NCBI GenBank assembly: GCA_016202785.1
Contig: JACQOC010000106.1
Span: forward strand, 1 to 6,401
Length of the DNA: 6,401 nucleotides
From: Candidatus Aenigmatarchaeota archaeon
GTDB lineage: Archaea; Aenigmatarchaeota; Aenigmatarchaeia; QMZP01
Reading direction: 5' to 3'
Below the pieces are notes generated by a model. The model had not been told where the DNA came from. It saw only the letters and a program-made list of their open reading frames with translations, and did no database searches. The position numbers and the translations under genes are program-made. Of the stretch, positions 1 to 6,401 are shown piece by piece. Every line of letters starts with the position of its first letter. The first letter of the stretch is position 1.

Positions 1-435
1 ACGTTCGCCAGCGCGCCATTCCGGATATCGTCAGGAAACGCCGGGGGCGCAGTGGCGCAATTCAACGACAGGGGCGAGTATGATATAATATATTATACCG
101 GCTATGGAGCAAGCATCTATCACCGCTCGCTTAAGCAGGACGGCACGTTCTCCTCGGCGGAAACGAAGATAGCCGCGCCAAATACCGGAATATACGATGC
201 GGCTTACAGTCCTTCTTCAAAGAGCTTTTTCGTCGCGAGCAATTCGCAAAGCGCCGACTCCGGCAACACTGTATATGAAATAAAAAGCGACTGGACTGTC
301 GGGCAGCCTGCCGACGTTGCAGAGGACATCACCAGGGCGAATTACGTGCCGGCAGTAACCGTAATGAACGGGGTGCCGCTCGTGCTAATGAACAGGATTG
401 GCGCAGCTTATGTCCAGTTCGGACCGCTCAACTAT
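1..435 (+). other. Beta-propeller-like segment (residues 1-145)
   Basis: This stretch has no cysteine, in sharp contrast to everything after residue 160. It shows repeated short strands of the blade type: YDIIYYTG, GASIYHRSLKQDGTFSSAE (which recalls a degenerate Asp-box, S-x-D-x-G-x-T-F), YDAAYSPSSKSFFVAS, and VPLVLMNRIGAAYVQF. Such patterns occur in BNR/sialidase-like and other propeller repeats. Only about three blades fit, so the rest would lie upstream of the window. No catalytic residues can be assigned; assignment to a propeller is tentative. Confidence 0.45.
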
Positions 436-3400
436 GCTGGCGGCGGCAGCGTGCCGGCAGGAGCGAAAATCCGCCAGTGCAACAGCCAGTTCACGGTCAA
501 CGTGACTGGCGACTGCCAGCTCCAGGGAACGTGCGCGGTTTCTGTATTTGCCAAAGATATGGACGGCAATGTCGGGCAGCCTTACAGCCGAACATTCGCT
601 ATGAAAACGCTTTTCACCAATATAACATCGCCCCCGGAAAACAGCTGGCAGTCAGCAAACTTTTCCGTCTCTGTGGCTGACAGGTCTTTCGCATCCGGCG
701 CTATCGCATGCACGTATGATGTCTACAGCATCGGCGCGTCTGCTGTCAAGACTGCGGACAACCGCCAGCGCCAATGCAACGGCAACTTCACCGTAAGCGT
801 GGGCGCCAACGGCACCTGCAGGAACATCGGGCAGGGCGCGTGCAGGGTCGTGTCGAAAGTGAACGCGACCATCAACGGAACTGTCGTCCAGGACGCTTCG
901 GAGCGCTTCTACAATGTCGACTGGATAACGCCGGTTTCGGAAATATCCAGCGCGCCAACCGGCTGGGTCAGCGGCGACTTCACCATTTCTGCTGTTGACG
1001 GCCCTGCAGGAGCGAACATAACAGAATGCCAGTACCGCGTGCTGAGCAACGGCACGGAAACGCGGCGGTGGAGCGAAAGAACGTGCGGAACAGGCAGCCT
1101 TGCAACAGTTGCGATAACAGCCGGCACGAACGGAGACTGCAGGCATGAGGGAGGCGAGGCATGCCTTGTTCAGGTGCGCGCGCTCGGGCGCGGAAGAACG
1201 CCGGGCTTCGGGGACAACGCATCGATTGCAGTAATATTCAGCGACATCGACGCCAACGGCTTCCACCTGCCGCTGGGCGCGGTTACGACAGGCAGGGGCA
1301 TCAACTTCTCCGGAACGACCAGAACTGAATTGAGAGCCGCGACGTTCTACGTATGCAGCAGCCGCTCGACGCCAGCCGGCTGCATAGCCGCGTACAGCAA
1401 CGCCAGCCGCGGCATCAGCAGCAACAACTACTGCGGCTCGGTAACAGGGCGATGCGAACTGAGGTGCAGCGACACCGCTGTTTCATACTACTTCGCCGCA
1501 CGGGGAGTGCCCATAGGCACGTTCGAGCAGCTGACCGTGCTCAGCCCTGTTCGCATTGCGCAATGCCCGGTCTTCAACATGGCAGAGATAAACAGGCTGC
1601 TCGGCATATTCCGCCAGCTCGACCAGGACATCTCGATACAGATAATGGAGATAGACACATTCATACGCCAGAACGGGGAAACAGACACAGCGAACAATGA
1701 CACGCTCGACGTGCTCAACGAGGCATTGCTGCTCACAAGAGACCATCTCAATTACATGAACGCCACGATGAGCGACCTGACTGCCGCGAAGGCGCAGGAG
1801 CTGATAACAAGGTCGAACGCGGCGCTTGACGAGATAAACCGCCTGCTGCGCGGGCTCGTGCAGCCAGTGAGCGTCCGGCTGGCAGTCAACATGCCTGAAA
1901 CCATCAGGTTCAACCGCTCGACGCTTCTGCTGTTCACAATCACAAAGACAGGGCCGCGGCCCGCTTACGCCAATGTTTATTGCTCGATAACAGCGCCGAA
2001 CGGCACGACAACCAGGGGCGGCACCAGGGACGGCGGCGCGTCCTGCATGGCGTTTGACGAGTCGAACAGCAGCACGTCGCTTTCGCTGCCGTTCTTCGCA
2101 GGGCGCATTGGACAATACCAGTACAGCTGCACGCTTGGCCGCAGCGCGCGCAGCGGCTGCCTGTTTGAGGTGAACCAGACGCCAGTGACAGGCGCGTTCA
2201 GGGCGCTGCCCGGCTTCGGGACTTATATTAATTCCGTCTCCGGCCCGGCAACCGTGCTCAGGGGACGCTCTGCGGCCGTGACAGTCGGCGTGAATAATCC
2301 CGACGATACGGAGAAGTTCGCCAGCGTCAGGTGCGACTTCACCGACCCGCTGGCAGCGGTGAGGAGGAACACTTCCGCGTGCACGCGCATCGATGCAGGC
2401 GGCAGCGCGAGCGCACAGGTCAGCATGATTGCAGACCGCGTCGGCAACTGGACTGTCAGCAGGTGCCAGGTGTCTGCCAGCGAGTTTTCCGGATGCGCCG
2501 GCATTGTTCTTGATAATGTTTCGCGACAGTCTGCCAATTACACAGTAGCAATACCTGATGATGTTTTCATAGAGTCAGTCACGCTGCCGGCAGCTCCAAT
2601 AGTGAACGGCTCGCTCGCTTCCATCAGCATGTCAGTGACAAACCCGGCCTCCAGCGTTTCATATGTAAATGCGACCTGCACGCTGGCGCCGCCGTACGGG
2701 ACGGTCACGATATGGAGCACAGCCGGCATGGAACCAGGCGCCACGCGCGCGTTCCTGATGAACATGACAACAGACGCAACCGGCACATGGAACGTGAGCA
2801 GCTGCACAACCTACAAATCATCCAGCCCAACGTTCGCCGGACAGTCTGCCACCAGCACTGTTCATAATCCAGGATATTTCACAGTCAATGCCCGCACTAC
2901 CCTGTTCATCAGTTCCATCAATGTGCCGCAGCTCGCAGGCAACAGGACAAGCGCGACTGTCACCGTCGCCGTGTCGAACCCGTCCGTGGCGCGCTACGGC
3001 CTGACGTCCTGCGTTTTCAGGAGCCCTGCCAATGCGCAGTACACGAACAGTTCGCAATGCATACTTGTTGACAACTCTGCAAGCCTACTTGTCAAGATTT
3101 ACCTGAACAGGGAAGGCATATGGAACGTGGAATCGTGCAGCGTGTTCGGCTCGGTGAATCCCGACTGCGCTTCCGCTTCGCTGCATGACAGGCGGCTGCA
3201 GGCGGGCGCGATAAACTCGACTGCAGGCGCAGCAGGCTTCTGCGGCGACGGAGTCATCGACGCAGGCGAGCAGTGCGACAACGGGGCTAACAACGGAGCG
3301 TGCCCCGCGACATGCAGCACATCGTGCGCAATCAACAATTGCGACGGGTGCACTCCCGGACTTTATCATGCTAACAATGCGACAACCGGAGCGTGCGCAG

Positions 3401-6400
3401 AATTCAACAGCAACTGCGTGCCTGCAGGATGGGTGAACAGGACAGCAGGGCCGTGCCCTGGAACGAACAACCCATACATAAACTCGGTTTCTGTGCCCTC
3501 CGCAAACGTAACCAACAATTCGAATGTCAACGTAGTAGCCACGGTGACGAACCCGTTAAACGACGACCGTTTTGCTTTGGTCAGTTGCTTCGTCCGCAAC
3601 CCGTCGGGCAGTTCGACGCTTCTTACTTCAACCTGCACCGGTATCCAGGCAGGCAGTTCGCGAAACTATGCGATGACGATATTCGCCGACAAGGTTGGCG
3701 CGTGGAACGTCACATCGTGCAGCGTGAACGCTTCCATAAGCTGCGCTTCGGCTGCGCGCACCCATACGTTCAACGCAAGCAGGACATTCAGCGTGGTACC
3801 TGGGCTCAACCTTTCATTCGCCTCGATTGCGCCGCCTTCCAATGTGCTGGTCAATACAAGCGCAGCGGTCAGCGTTGTCGTTAGGAACCCATCCGAGGCG
3901 GCGAGGTTCGCACGTGTGACGTGCAATTTCAGGAAGCCGAGCAACCAGGTTGTTCAGAACTCAACAGGATGCACACAGGTCGGAGGTGGCGGTACATTAA
4001 CGCAATTTGACGTGAGCATGGCTGCGAACGCTGTCGGCACCTGGTCTGTGACCGACTGTTCGCTGCGCGGAGGGCTGTCAGACTGTTCGGCAGTTCATGA
4101 TTCAGAATCGAACATAGGCGCGTTCAACGTCACCGCCACCTGCACGCCCGGGCTTTACAGCGGGTTCAACGCGACGAGCGGGGCGTGCGTGGAATTCGGC
4201 GACAGCTGCGTGCCCGCGGGATACGTGAACGTCAGCCAGCAGGCATGCCCGAGCGGCGGAGGGTTCGTGCGGATTTCGTCCGTGGCGGTCCCGTCAGCAG
4301 ATGTGATAAACAATTCAAATATTAACATAAACGTGCTTGCGGCAAACCCGCTCGACGATGACAGGTTCGCACTGGTGAGCTGCTCCCTGAGGAGCCCGTT
4401 CGGCACATCCAGGCTGCTGTCGTCATCGTGCCAGGGCATAGAGTCGAACAGCGCCCGGACATACAACCTCCCTGTCTTTGTCGATATAACCGGGAGATGG
4501 AACGTGACAACATGCTCAATCAATGCGTCAGCGAACTGCGCGTCCGCGGCGCTCACTCATTCCCTCAACGCAAGCAAGACCTTCAATGTCATCCGCGGAA
4601 TCAACATGACATTCGTCTCATTCACGCTGCCTGCTGATTCGCCGGTCAACAGCAGCGTGCAGCTGCTTGCTACGGTAAGAAATCCATCAGACGCCGCGAG
4701 GTACGCCCGCGTCACCTGCAGCTTCAGGACGCCGTCAAACCAAATAACCTCTAACTCGACCGCGTGCACGCAGATTGCGGGAACATCCGCACCCTCGCTT
4801 ATCGTGAGGATGCACGCGCGCGAGGCAGGCGCATGGAGCGCAGAGCAATGCTCGCTGCGCGCGTCGCTCACGTCAGACTGCAGCGACCTGCACGACACAG
4901 AATCTGGAATAGGAATATTCAATATCACATCCACAGCACCGCCACCGCCTGCTCCCCTATTCGGATTATATATTTCAAACATAAGCGCACCGGCAACTGC
5001 AGTCAACAACAGCCTGATTAACGTGGCGGTCCTCGCAATAAACCCGAACCCGGCGAACAGCAGCTACGCGCTGACTGGATGCCTGTTCACGAGCCCGTCA
5101 GGCTCCGTGTCGATGCGGGCATCTGGCTGCCTGCAGGTCACGGCAAACAGCACGCAGCAGTTCATGGTATCGAATTTAGCAAACATACACGGCCAGTGGA
5201 CGGTTTCAGGATGCTTCATAAACGCGTCTGCGGTTAGCAATTGTTCGCCTTCGGCGCTTCACAACGTCTCGCCTGAATCAAGAACAATGAACGTCACGAT
5301 TCCGCCGGACCTTTACATAACCAGCGTTGCCGCCCAGGACGAAGCTGTCAACAACACAAATGTGCACATAGACGTCTTCGTGAGCAATCCGCTTAACGAT
5401 GACAGGTACGGGCAGACAGCCTGCATTATAGAGAATCCAGCTGGCGCGAATCAAACCAGGTCGTCGCCGTGCAGCCTGATAACGCGTCAGAACAGCAGGA
5501 CATACAACATGTCAGTATTCGCCAATGTAGTCGGCACATGGAACATAAGGAACTGCACTGTTAGCGCTTCGTCAAGCTCTTCATGTTCCGGCGCCACGGC
5601 GACCAGCAGCATGATCAACGGCGCCGCGTTCCGCGTCATCCGCGGCTACAACCTTACGATATCCAATCTTGCAATCACCAGCCCGGCTTACGTATCGAGC
5701 CAGATATTCGCCTCGTACACGCTAAGGAATCCGTCATCGACAGAAAGGTTCGGCCGCGTGACGTGCACGTTCACGAAAGGCGTGCAAATCGTGAACCGTT
5801 CGGCGTGCTTCACGCTGCCCGCCGAGTCGTTCATAGACTCGAGGGCAAACCTCACGACAGAGCAGGCGGGAGCGTGGACGGTGGCGTGCGACGCGGAGCG
5901 GTCGCTGGACAGCTCCTGCAGCTCATTGGAAAGGCACGACAGCCAAAGCAGAAGCTTTGATGTCGTCAATCCTCCTGACCTTTACATACAGGCAATAGAC
6001 ATGCCTGCGCTCGCGCCGAAAGACAACCTCACCGTCGCGACGCTGAGAATACGCAATACCGCTCTTGTGAAATTCTACGGCTTCGCAGGATGCACGTTCA
6101 AGAACAGGCTAAACGAGACGTTACGCAACGTGTCGCAGTGCGAAGAACTGTCCGGAGACACCAACAACGTCGCAGTCGGCGTGATACCGGAGCTGCGTGG
6201 CAACTGGTCTGTTTCAGGGTGTTTCGTGAACGCGTCGCGTTCCGAGGGCTGCGGCGGCAACAGGACGCATAATGTTTCCACAGTTTCGAAATCATTCAGC
6301 GTGACCGCGCCGCTGCTCAGGATTGAGCAGGTCTACCTGACATCGGCGAACCTTGTCGTCGGCGACATCGCTGACATCACTGTTGACGTGAAGAACATCG

Positions 6401-6401
6401 G
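1..6401 (+). CDS. Giant modular Cys-rich surface protein (partial at both ends)
   Basis: Frame +1 is open over the whole window (2133 codons) with no start or stop that can be assigned, so this is an internal piece of a larger gene. The translation is coherent throughout: a propeller-like N-terminal piece, Cys-containing beta modules, a helical block, then twelve tandem Ig-like modules with conserved Cys and Trp and two Cys-rich inserts. About 77 Cys and about 70 N-x-S/T sequons point to an extracytoplasmic, disulfide-stabilised, probably glycosylated protein. No signal peptide, membrane anchor or sorting motif is visible, as expected when both termini are missing. Frequent ATA and AGG codons suggest an archaeal host. 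The role is not known; a surface-layer, stalk or adhesin role is inferred from architecture only. In-frame ATG codons, such as at 364 or 601, are internal Met residues because the domain sequence continues upstream of them. The reading frame is very sure, the biological role is not. Confidence 0.95.
445..615 (+). repeat. Half beta module B1 (residues 149-205)
   Basis: It contains RQCNSQFTVNVT, then C172 and C178, and ends in a DMDGNVGQPYSRTFAM strand. This matches the second half of the following module, which has RQCNGNFTVSVG, C273 and C281. The first half of the module, which should carry a Cys and a SWxSxNFSV-like strand, is absent; the propeller-like segment runs directly into it. It may be a genuine truncated domain or the result of a deletion. 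Confidence 0.6.
616..924 (+). repeat. Full Cys-containing beta module B2 (residues 206-308)
   Basis: It opens with TNITSPPENSWQSANFSVSV, a typical Ig/FN3-like first-strand pattern, and carries C237, C259, C273 and C281. The core RQCNGNFTVSVGANGTC aligns with B1, and the pattern C-x7-C near the end is shared with B3. Four sequons lie in it (NFT, NGT, NAT, NGT), plus NFS near the start. The family was not identified; related Ig-like modules are common in predicted archaeal surface proteins. Confidence 0.65.
925..1251 (+). repeat. Full Cys-containing beta module B3 (residues 309-417)
   Basis: It begins TPVSEISSAPTGWVSGDFTI, parallel to the opening of B2, and carries C343, C362, C380 and C388. 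The closing pair is C-x7-C as in B2. The TECQYRVLSNGTETRRW segment corresponds to the ACTYDVYS segment of B2. Together B1, B2 and B3 are tandem copies of one domain, diverged enough that only the Cys, Trp and strand pattern remain clear. Confidence 0.6.
1261..1578 (+). other. Cys-rich segment of unknown fold (residues 421-526)
   Basis: It carries six cysteines (452, 461, 478, 485, 489, 522) within about 70 residues, several Ser/Asn-rich loops and the sequons NFS and NAS. The sequence FYVCSSRSTPAGC and CELRCSD suggests a small disulfide-knitted domain. It matches neither the B modules nor the later M modules clearly, and I do not recognise a family. It separates the B modules from the helical block. 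Confidence 0.5.
1579..1863 (+). other. Predicted helical bundle / coiled coil (residues 527-621)
   Basis: This is the only clearly alpha-helical stretch in the window: it is rich in Leu, Ile, Glu, Asp, Gln and Arg, has no Cys, and lacks Pro and Gly apart from G535 and G561 and G618. Three helices are suggested, about 527-558, 565-592 and 594-618, broken by an NGETDTANNDT loop. The hexapeptide EINRLL occurs at 529-534 and again at 611-616, near both ends. A spacer, oligomerisation or stalk role is inferred. A phage-tail-like or S-layer-associated coiled coil cannot be distinguished from sequence alone. Confidence 0.65.
1861..2220 (+). repeat. Ig-like four-Cys module M1 (residues 621-740), divergent
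   Basis: First and most divergent module of the main array. Its four cysteines are 661, 682, 710 and 720: the C1-C2 gap is longer than in the others (x20 instead of x15), while C2-C3 and C3-C4 match. The usual Trp before C3 is replaced by Tyr in GQYQYSC. It begins with SVRLAVNMPETIRFNRS and ends in GFG before TYI of M2. Confidence 0.65.
2221..2562 (+). repeat. Ig-like four-Cys module M2 (residues 741-854)
   Basis: It begins TYINSVSGPATV, followed by the VGVNNPDDTEKF strand-turn and VRC. Cysteines are at 778, 794, 822 and 832. The signature GNWTVSRC precedes a short tail ending AIPDD. The layout (opening aromatic-Ile, an N-P turn, four Cys and G-x-W) is CARDB-like. Confidence 0.75.
2563..2898 (+). 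repeat. Ig-like module M3 with only two Cys (residues 855-966)
   Basis: It begins VFIESVTLPAAPIVNGS, has SVTNPASSVSYVNATC and the signature GTWNVSSC. Only C893 (C1) and C935 (C3) are present. The C2 position falls in WSTAGME and the C4 position in SSPTFAG, both without Cys. Everything else follows the module pattern, so this is a genuine member that lost one Cys pair. Confidence 0.75.
2899..3240 (+). repeat. Ig-like four-Cys module M4 (residues 967-1080)
   Basis: It begins TLFISSINVPQLAGNRT, has VSNPSVARYGLTSC, and the signature GIWNVESC. Cysteines are 1004, 1020, 1046 and 1056. The tail is followed directly by the DUF4215-like insert. The SNPSVARYG turn resembles the B-type modules (M6, M8, M11). 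Confidence 0.75.
3241..3351 (+). other. DUF4215 / Myxococcus-type Cys-rich repeat (residues 1081-1117)
   Basis: The opening CGDGVIDAGEQCDNG is the hallmark of the Myxococcus disulfide repeat / DUF4215 family, whose usual form is C-G-D-G-x-x-D-x-G-E-x-C-D-D-G-N. Cysteines at 1081, 1092, 1101, 1105, 1109, 1114 and 1117 follow. The family is known from secreted and surface proteins of myxobacteria, other bacteria, archaea and protists, and its function is not defined. It is inserted between module M4 and the second half of the array. Confidence 0.85.
3349..3459 (+). repeat. Short Cys-rich linker, copy 1 (residues 1117-1153)
   Basis: It opens CTPGLYHANNATTGAC, then has EFNSNCVPAGWVN and ends CP. 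Cys spacing is C-x14-C-x6-C-x12-C. It continues straight from the DUF4215-like unit and leads into module M5. A second copy with identical spacing and 23 of 37 identical residues follows 264 residues later. Confidence 0.8.
3475..3804 (+). repeat. Ig-like module M5, type A (residues 1159-1268)
   Basis: It begins YINSVSVPSANVTNNSNV. Cysteines are 1196, 1212, 1240 and 1248. The type A mark NPLNDDRFALVSC is shared with M7 and, as NPLNDDRY, with M10. It has the GAWNVTSCSVNAS signature and ends FSVVPG, joining directly to M6. Sequons cluster around C3 (NVT, NAS, NAS). Confidence 0.8.
3805..4140 (+). repeat. Ig-like module M6, type B (residues 1269-1380)
   Basis: It begins LNLSFASIAPPSNVLVNTS. Cysteines are 1308, 1324, 1353 and 1362. 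The type B mark RNPSEAARFARVTC is shared with M8 (RNPSDAARYARVTC) and M11 (RNPSSTERFGRVTC). Signature GTWSVTDC; the tail DCSAVHDSESNIGAFNVT closely matches M8. It runs into the second Cys-rich linker. Confidence 0.8.
4141..4251 (+). repeat. Short Cys-rich linker, copy 2 (residues 1381-1417)
   Basis: It opens CTPGLYSGFNATSGAC, then EFGDSCVPAGYVN and CP. C1381, C1396, C1403 and C1416 have exactly the spacing of copy 1. No CGDG unit precedes this copy; it follows directly after module M6 and is followed by a short SGGG stretch. Confidence 0.8.
4264..4599 (+). repeat. Ig-like module M7, type A (residues 1422-1533)
   Basis: It begins FVRISSVAVPSADVINNSNI, nearly parallel to the opening of M5. It has NPLDDDRFALVSC and the signature GRWNVTTCSINAS. 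Cysteines are 1461, 1477, 1505 and 1513. It ends FNVIRG, joining directly to M8. It is the closest relative of M5 in the window. Confidence 0.8.
4600..4935 (+). repeat. Ig-like module M8, type B (residues 1534-1645)
   Basis: It begins INMTFVSFTLPADSPVNSS. Cysteines are 1573, 1589, 1617 and 1627. Over the 33 residues from 1560 to 1592 it matches M6 at 24 positions. Signature GAWSAEQC, where the sequon seen in other modules is lost. The tail SDCSDLHDTESGIGIFNIT matches the M6 tail. Confidence 0.8.
4936..4956 (+). other. Proline-rich linker APPPPAP (residues 1646-1652)
   Basis: Four consecutive prolines lie exactly where the preceding A-B pair is followed by a Cys-rich linker. It probably is an extended rigid spacer between module M8 and M9. 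Confidence 0.7.
4957..5310 (+). repeat. Ig-like four-Cys module M9, unpaired (residues 1653-1770)
   Basis: It begins LFGLYISNISAPATAVNNS. Cysteines are 1694, 1710, 1738 and 1748. Signature GQWTVSGCFINAS, most like M12 (GNWSVSGCFVNAS). It lacks both the NPLNDD mark of type A and the RNPS-R-RVTC mark of type B, and stands alone between pairs M7/M8 and M10/M11. It ends IPPD. Confidence 0.78.
5311..5646 (+). repeat. Ig-like module M10, type A (residues 1771-1882)
   Basis: It begins LYITSVAAQDEAVNNTNV. It has NPLNDDRYGQTAC and the signature GTWNIRNC. Cysteines are 1808, 1824, 1852 and 1862. It ends FRVIRG before M11, the same A-to-B junction as in M5/M6 and M7/M8. It is more diverged from M5 and M7 than those are from each other. 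Confidence 0.8.
5647..5979 (+). repeat. Ig-like module M11, type B (residues 1883-1993)
   Basis: It begins YNLTISNLAITSPAYVSS. It has RNPSSTERFGRVTC and the signature GAWTVAC. Cysteines are 1922, 1936, 1963 and 1973; the C1-C2 gap is two residues shorter than in the other modules (KGVQIVNRSAC). It ends VVNPPD. Confidence 0.78.
5980..6312 (+). repeat. Ig-like four-Cys module M12 (residues 1994-2104)
   Basis: It begins LYIQAIDMPALAPKDNLTV. Cysteines are 2031, 2047, 2074 and 2084. Signature GNWSVSGCFVNAS. The N-P turn common to most modules is replaced by RNTALVKFYG. It ends FSVTAP. Confidence 0.78.
6313..6401 (+). repeat. Start of Ig-like module M13 (residues 2105-2133, cut by window end)
   Basis: LLRIEQVYLTSANLVVGD followed by ITVDVKN matches the first two strands of the preceding modules. 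The first cysteine would fall beyond the window, so the array continues downstream. Confidence 0.65.

Noticed and set aside
82..99. AT-rich TATA-like stretch.
   Set aside because: It encodes the YDIIYY strand in frame +1, and no start codon with a new gene follows.
601..603. In-frame ATG as a possible gene start.
   Set aside because: Open frame with module sequence (QCN...FTVNV, C172, C178) continues upstream of it, and no ribosome binding site is obvious.
652..1266. Antisense 204-residue open frame.
   Set aside because: Opposite modules B2 and B3; no recognisable motif, and the +1 frame has clear repeat homology here.
1483..2115. Antisense 210-residue open frame.
   Set aside because: It lies fully opposite the coherent +1 domain sequence; its translation is Arg/Ala/Cys-rich without domain logic, as expected for the complement of a GC-rich gene.
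3301..3351. Closely spaced cysteines that might bind a metal or Fe-S cluster.
   Set aside because: The spacing follows the DUF4215-type disulfide repeat and the protein looks extracellular, so disulfides are more likely.
3393..3884. Plus-strand 163-residue frame out of phase with the main one.
   Set aside because: Arg/Gln-rich shadow translation overlapping modules M5 and M6, whose repeat conservation is only in frame +1.
4966..4977. Second TATA-like stretch (ttatatat).
   Set aside because: It encodes GLYIS at the start of module M9, equivalent to LYI at other module starts.
1..6401. CRISPR array, diversity-generating retroelement template/variable repeat, or tandem DNA repeat.
   Set aside because: Repeats are at the protein level with diverged DNA; there are no short identical direct repeats with spacers and no reverse transcriptase.

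Overview
The window is a single protein-coding region. Frame +1 reads from base 1 to base 6401 without a stop, giving 2133 full codons plus two bases, and neither the start nor the stop of the gene lies inside. Everything described here is a domain or repeat of that one very large protein; I see no second gene, RNA gene, promoter, terminator, mobile element or CRISPR array.

The protein looks like a secreted or surface-exposed, cysteine-rich, probably N-glycosylated modular protein. I count about 77 cysteines (none in the first 159 residues) and about 70 N-x-S/T sequons. Layout by residue of the window: 1-145, beta-propeller-like segment without Cys; 149-417, one half and two full Cys-containing beta modules; 421-526, Cys-rich segment; 527-620, predicted helical bundle or coiled coil; 621-2104, twelve tandem Ig-like (CARDB-like) modules of about 110-120 residues (called M1 to M12 here); 2105 onward, the start of a thirteenth. 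Between M4 and M5 lies a Cys-rich insert containing a DUF4215 / Myxococcus-type disulfide repeat. A second short Cys-rich linker lies between M6 and M7, and a proline linker between M8 and M9.

The modules share a strict four-cysteine pattern, with usual spacing C-x15-C-x(25-28)-C-x(7-9)-C, and a G-x-W-x-V-x-x-C signature. One module (M3) has lost exactly cysteines 2 and 4, which predicts the pairing C1-C3 and C2-C4. Modules M5/M6, M7/M8 and M10/M11 form an alternating A-B pattern, so part of the array grew by duplicating a two-domain unit.

The organism is probably an archaeon: ATA (Ile) and AGG/AGA (Arg) codons are common at moderately high GC, and giant Cys-rich beta-module surface proteins of this style are familiar from DPANN lineages such as Micrarchaeota, Diapherotrites, Woesearchaeota or Aenigmarchaeota. 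That placement is inference, and a bacterium cannot be excluded. The likely roles are cell-surface architecture, adhesion or cell-cell contact, but nothing in the window proves a function and no catalytic motif is visible.
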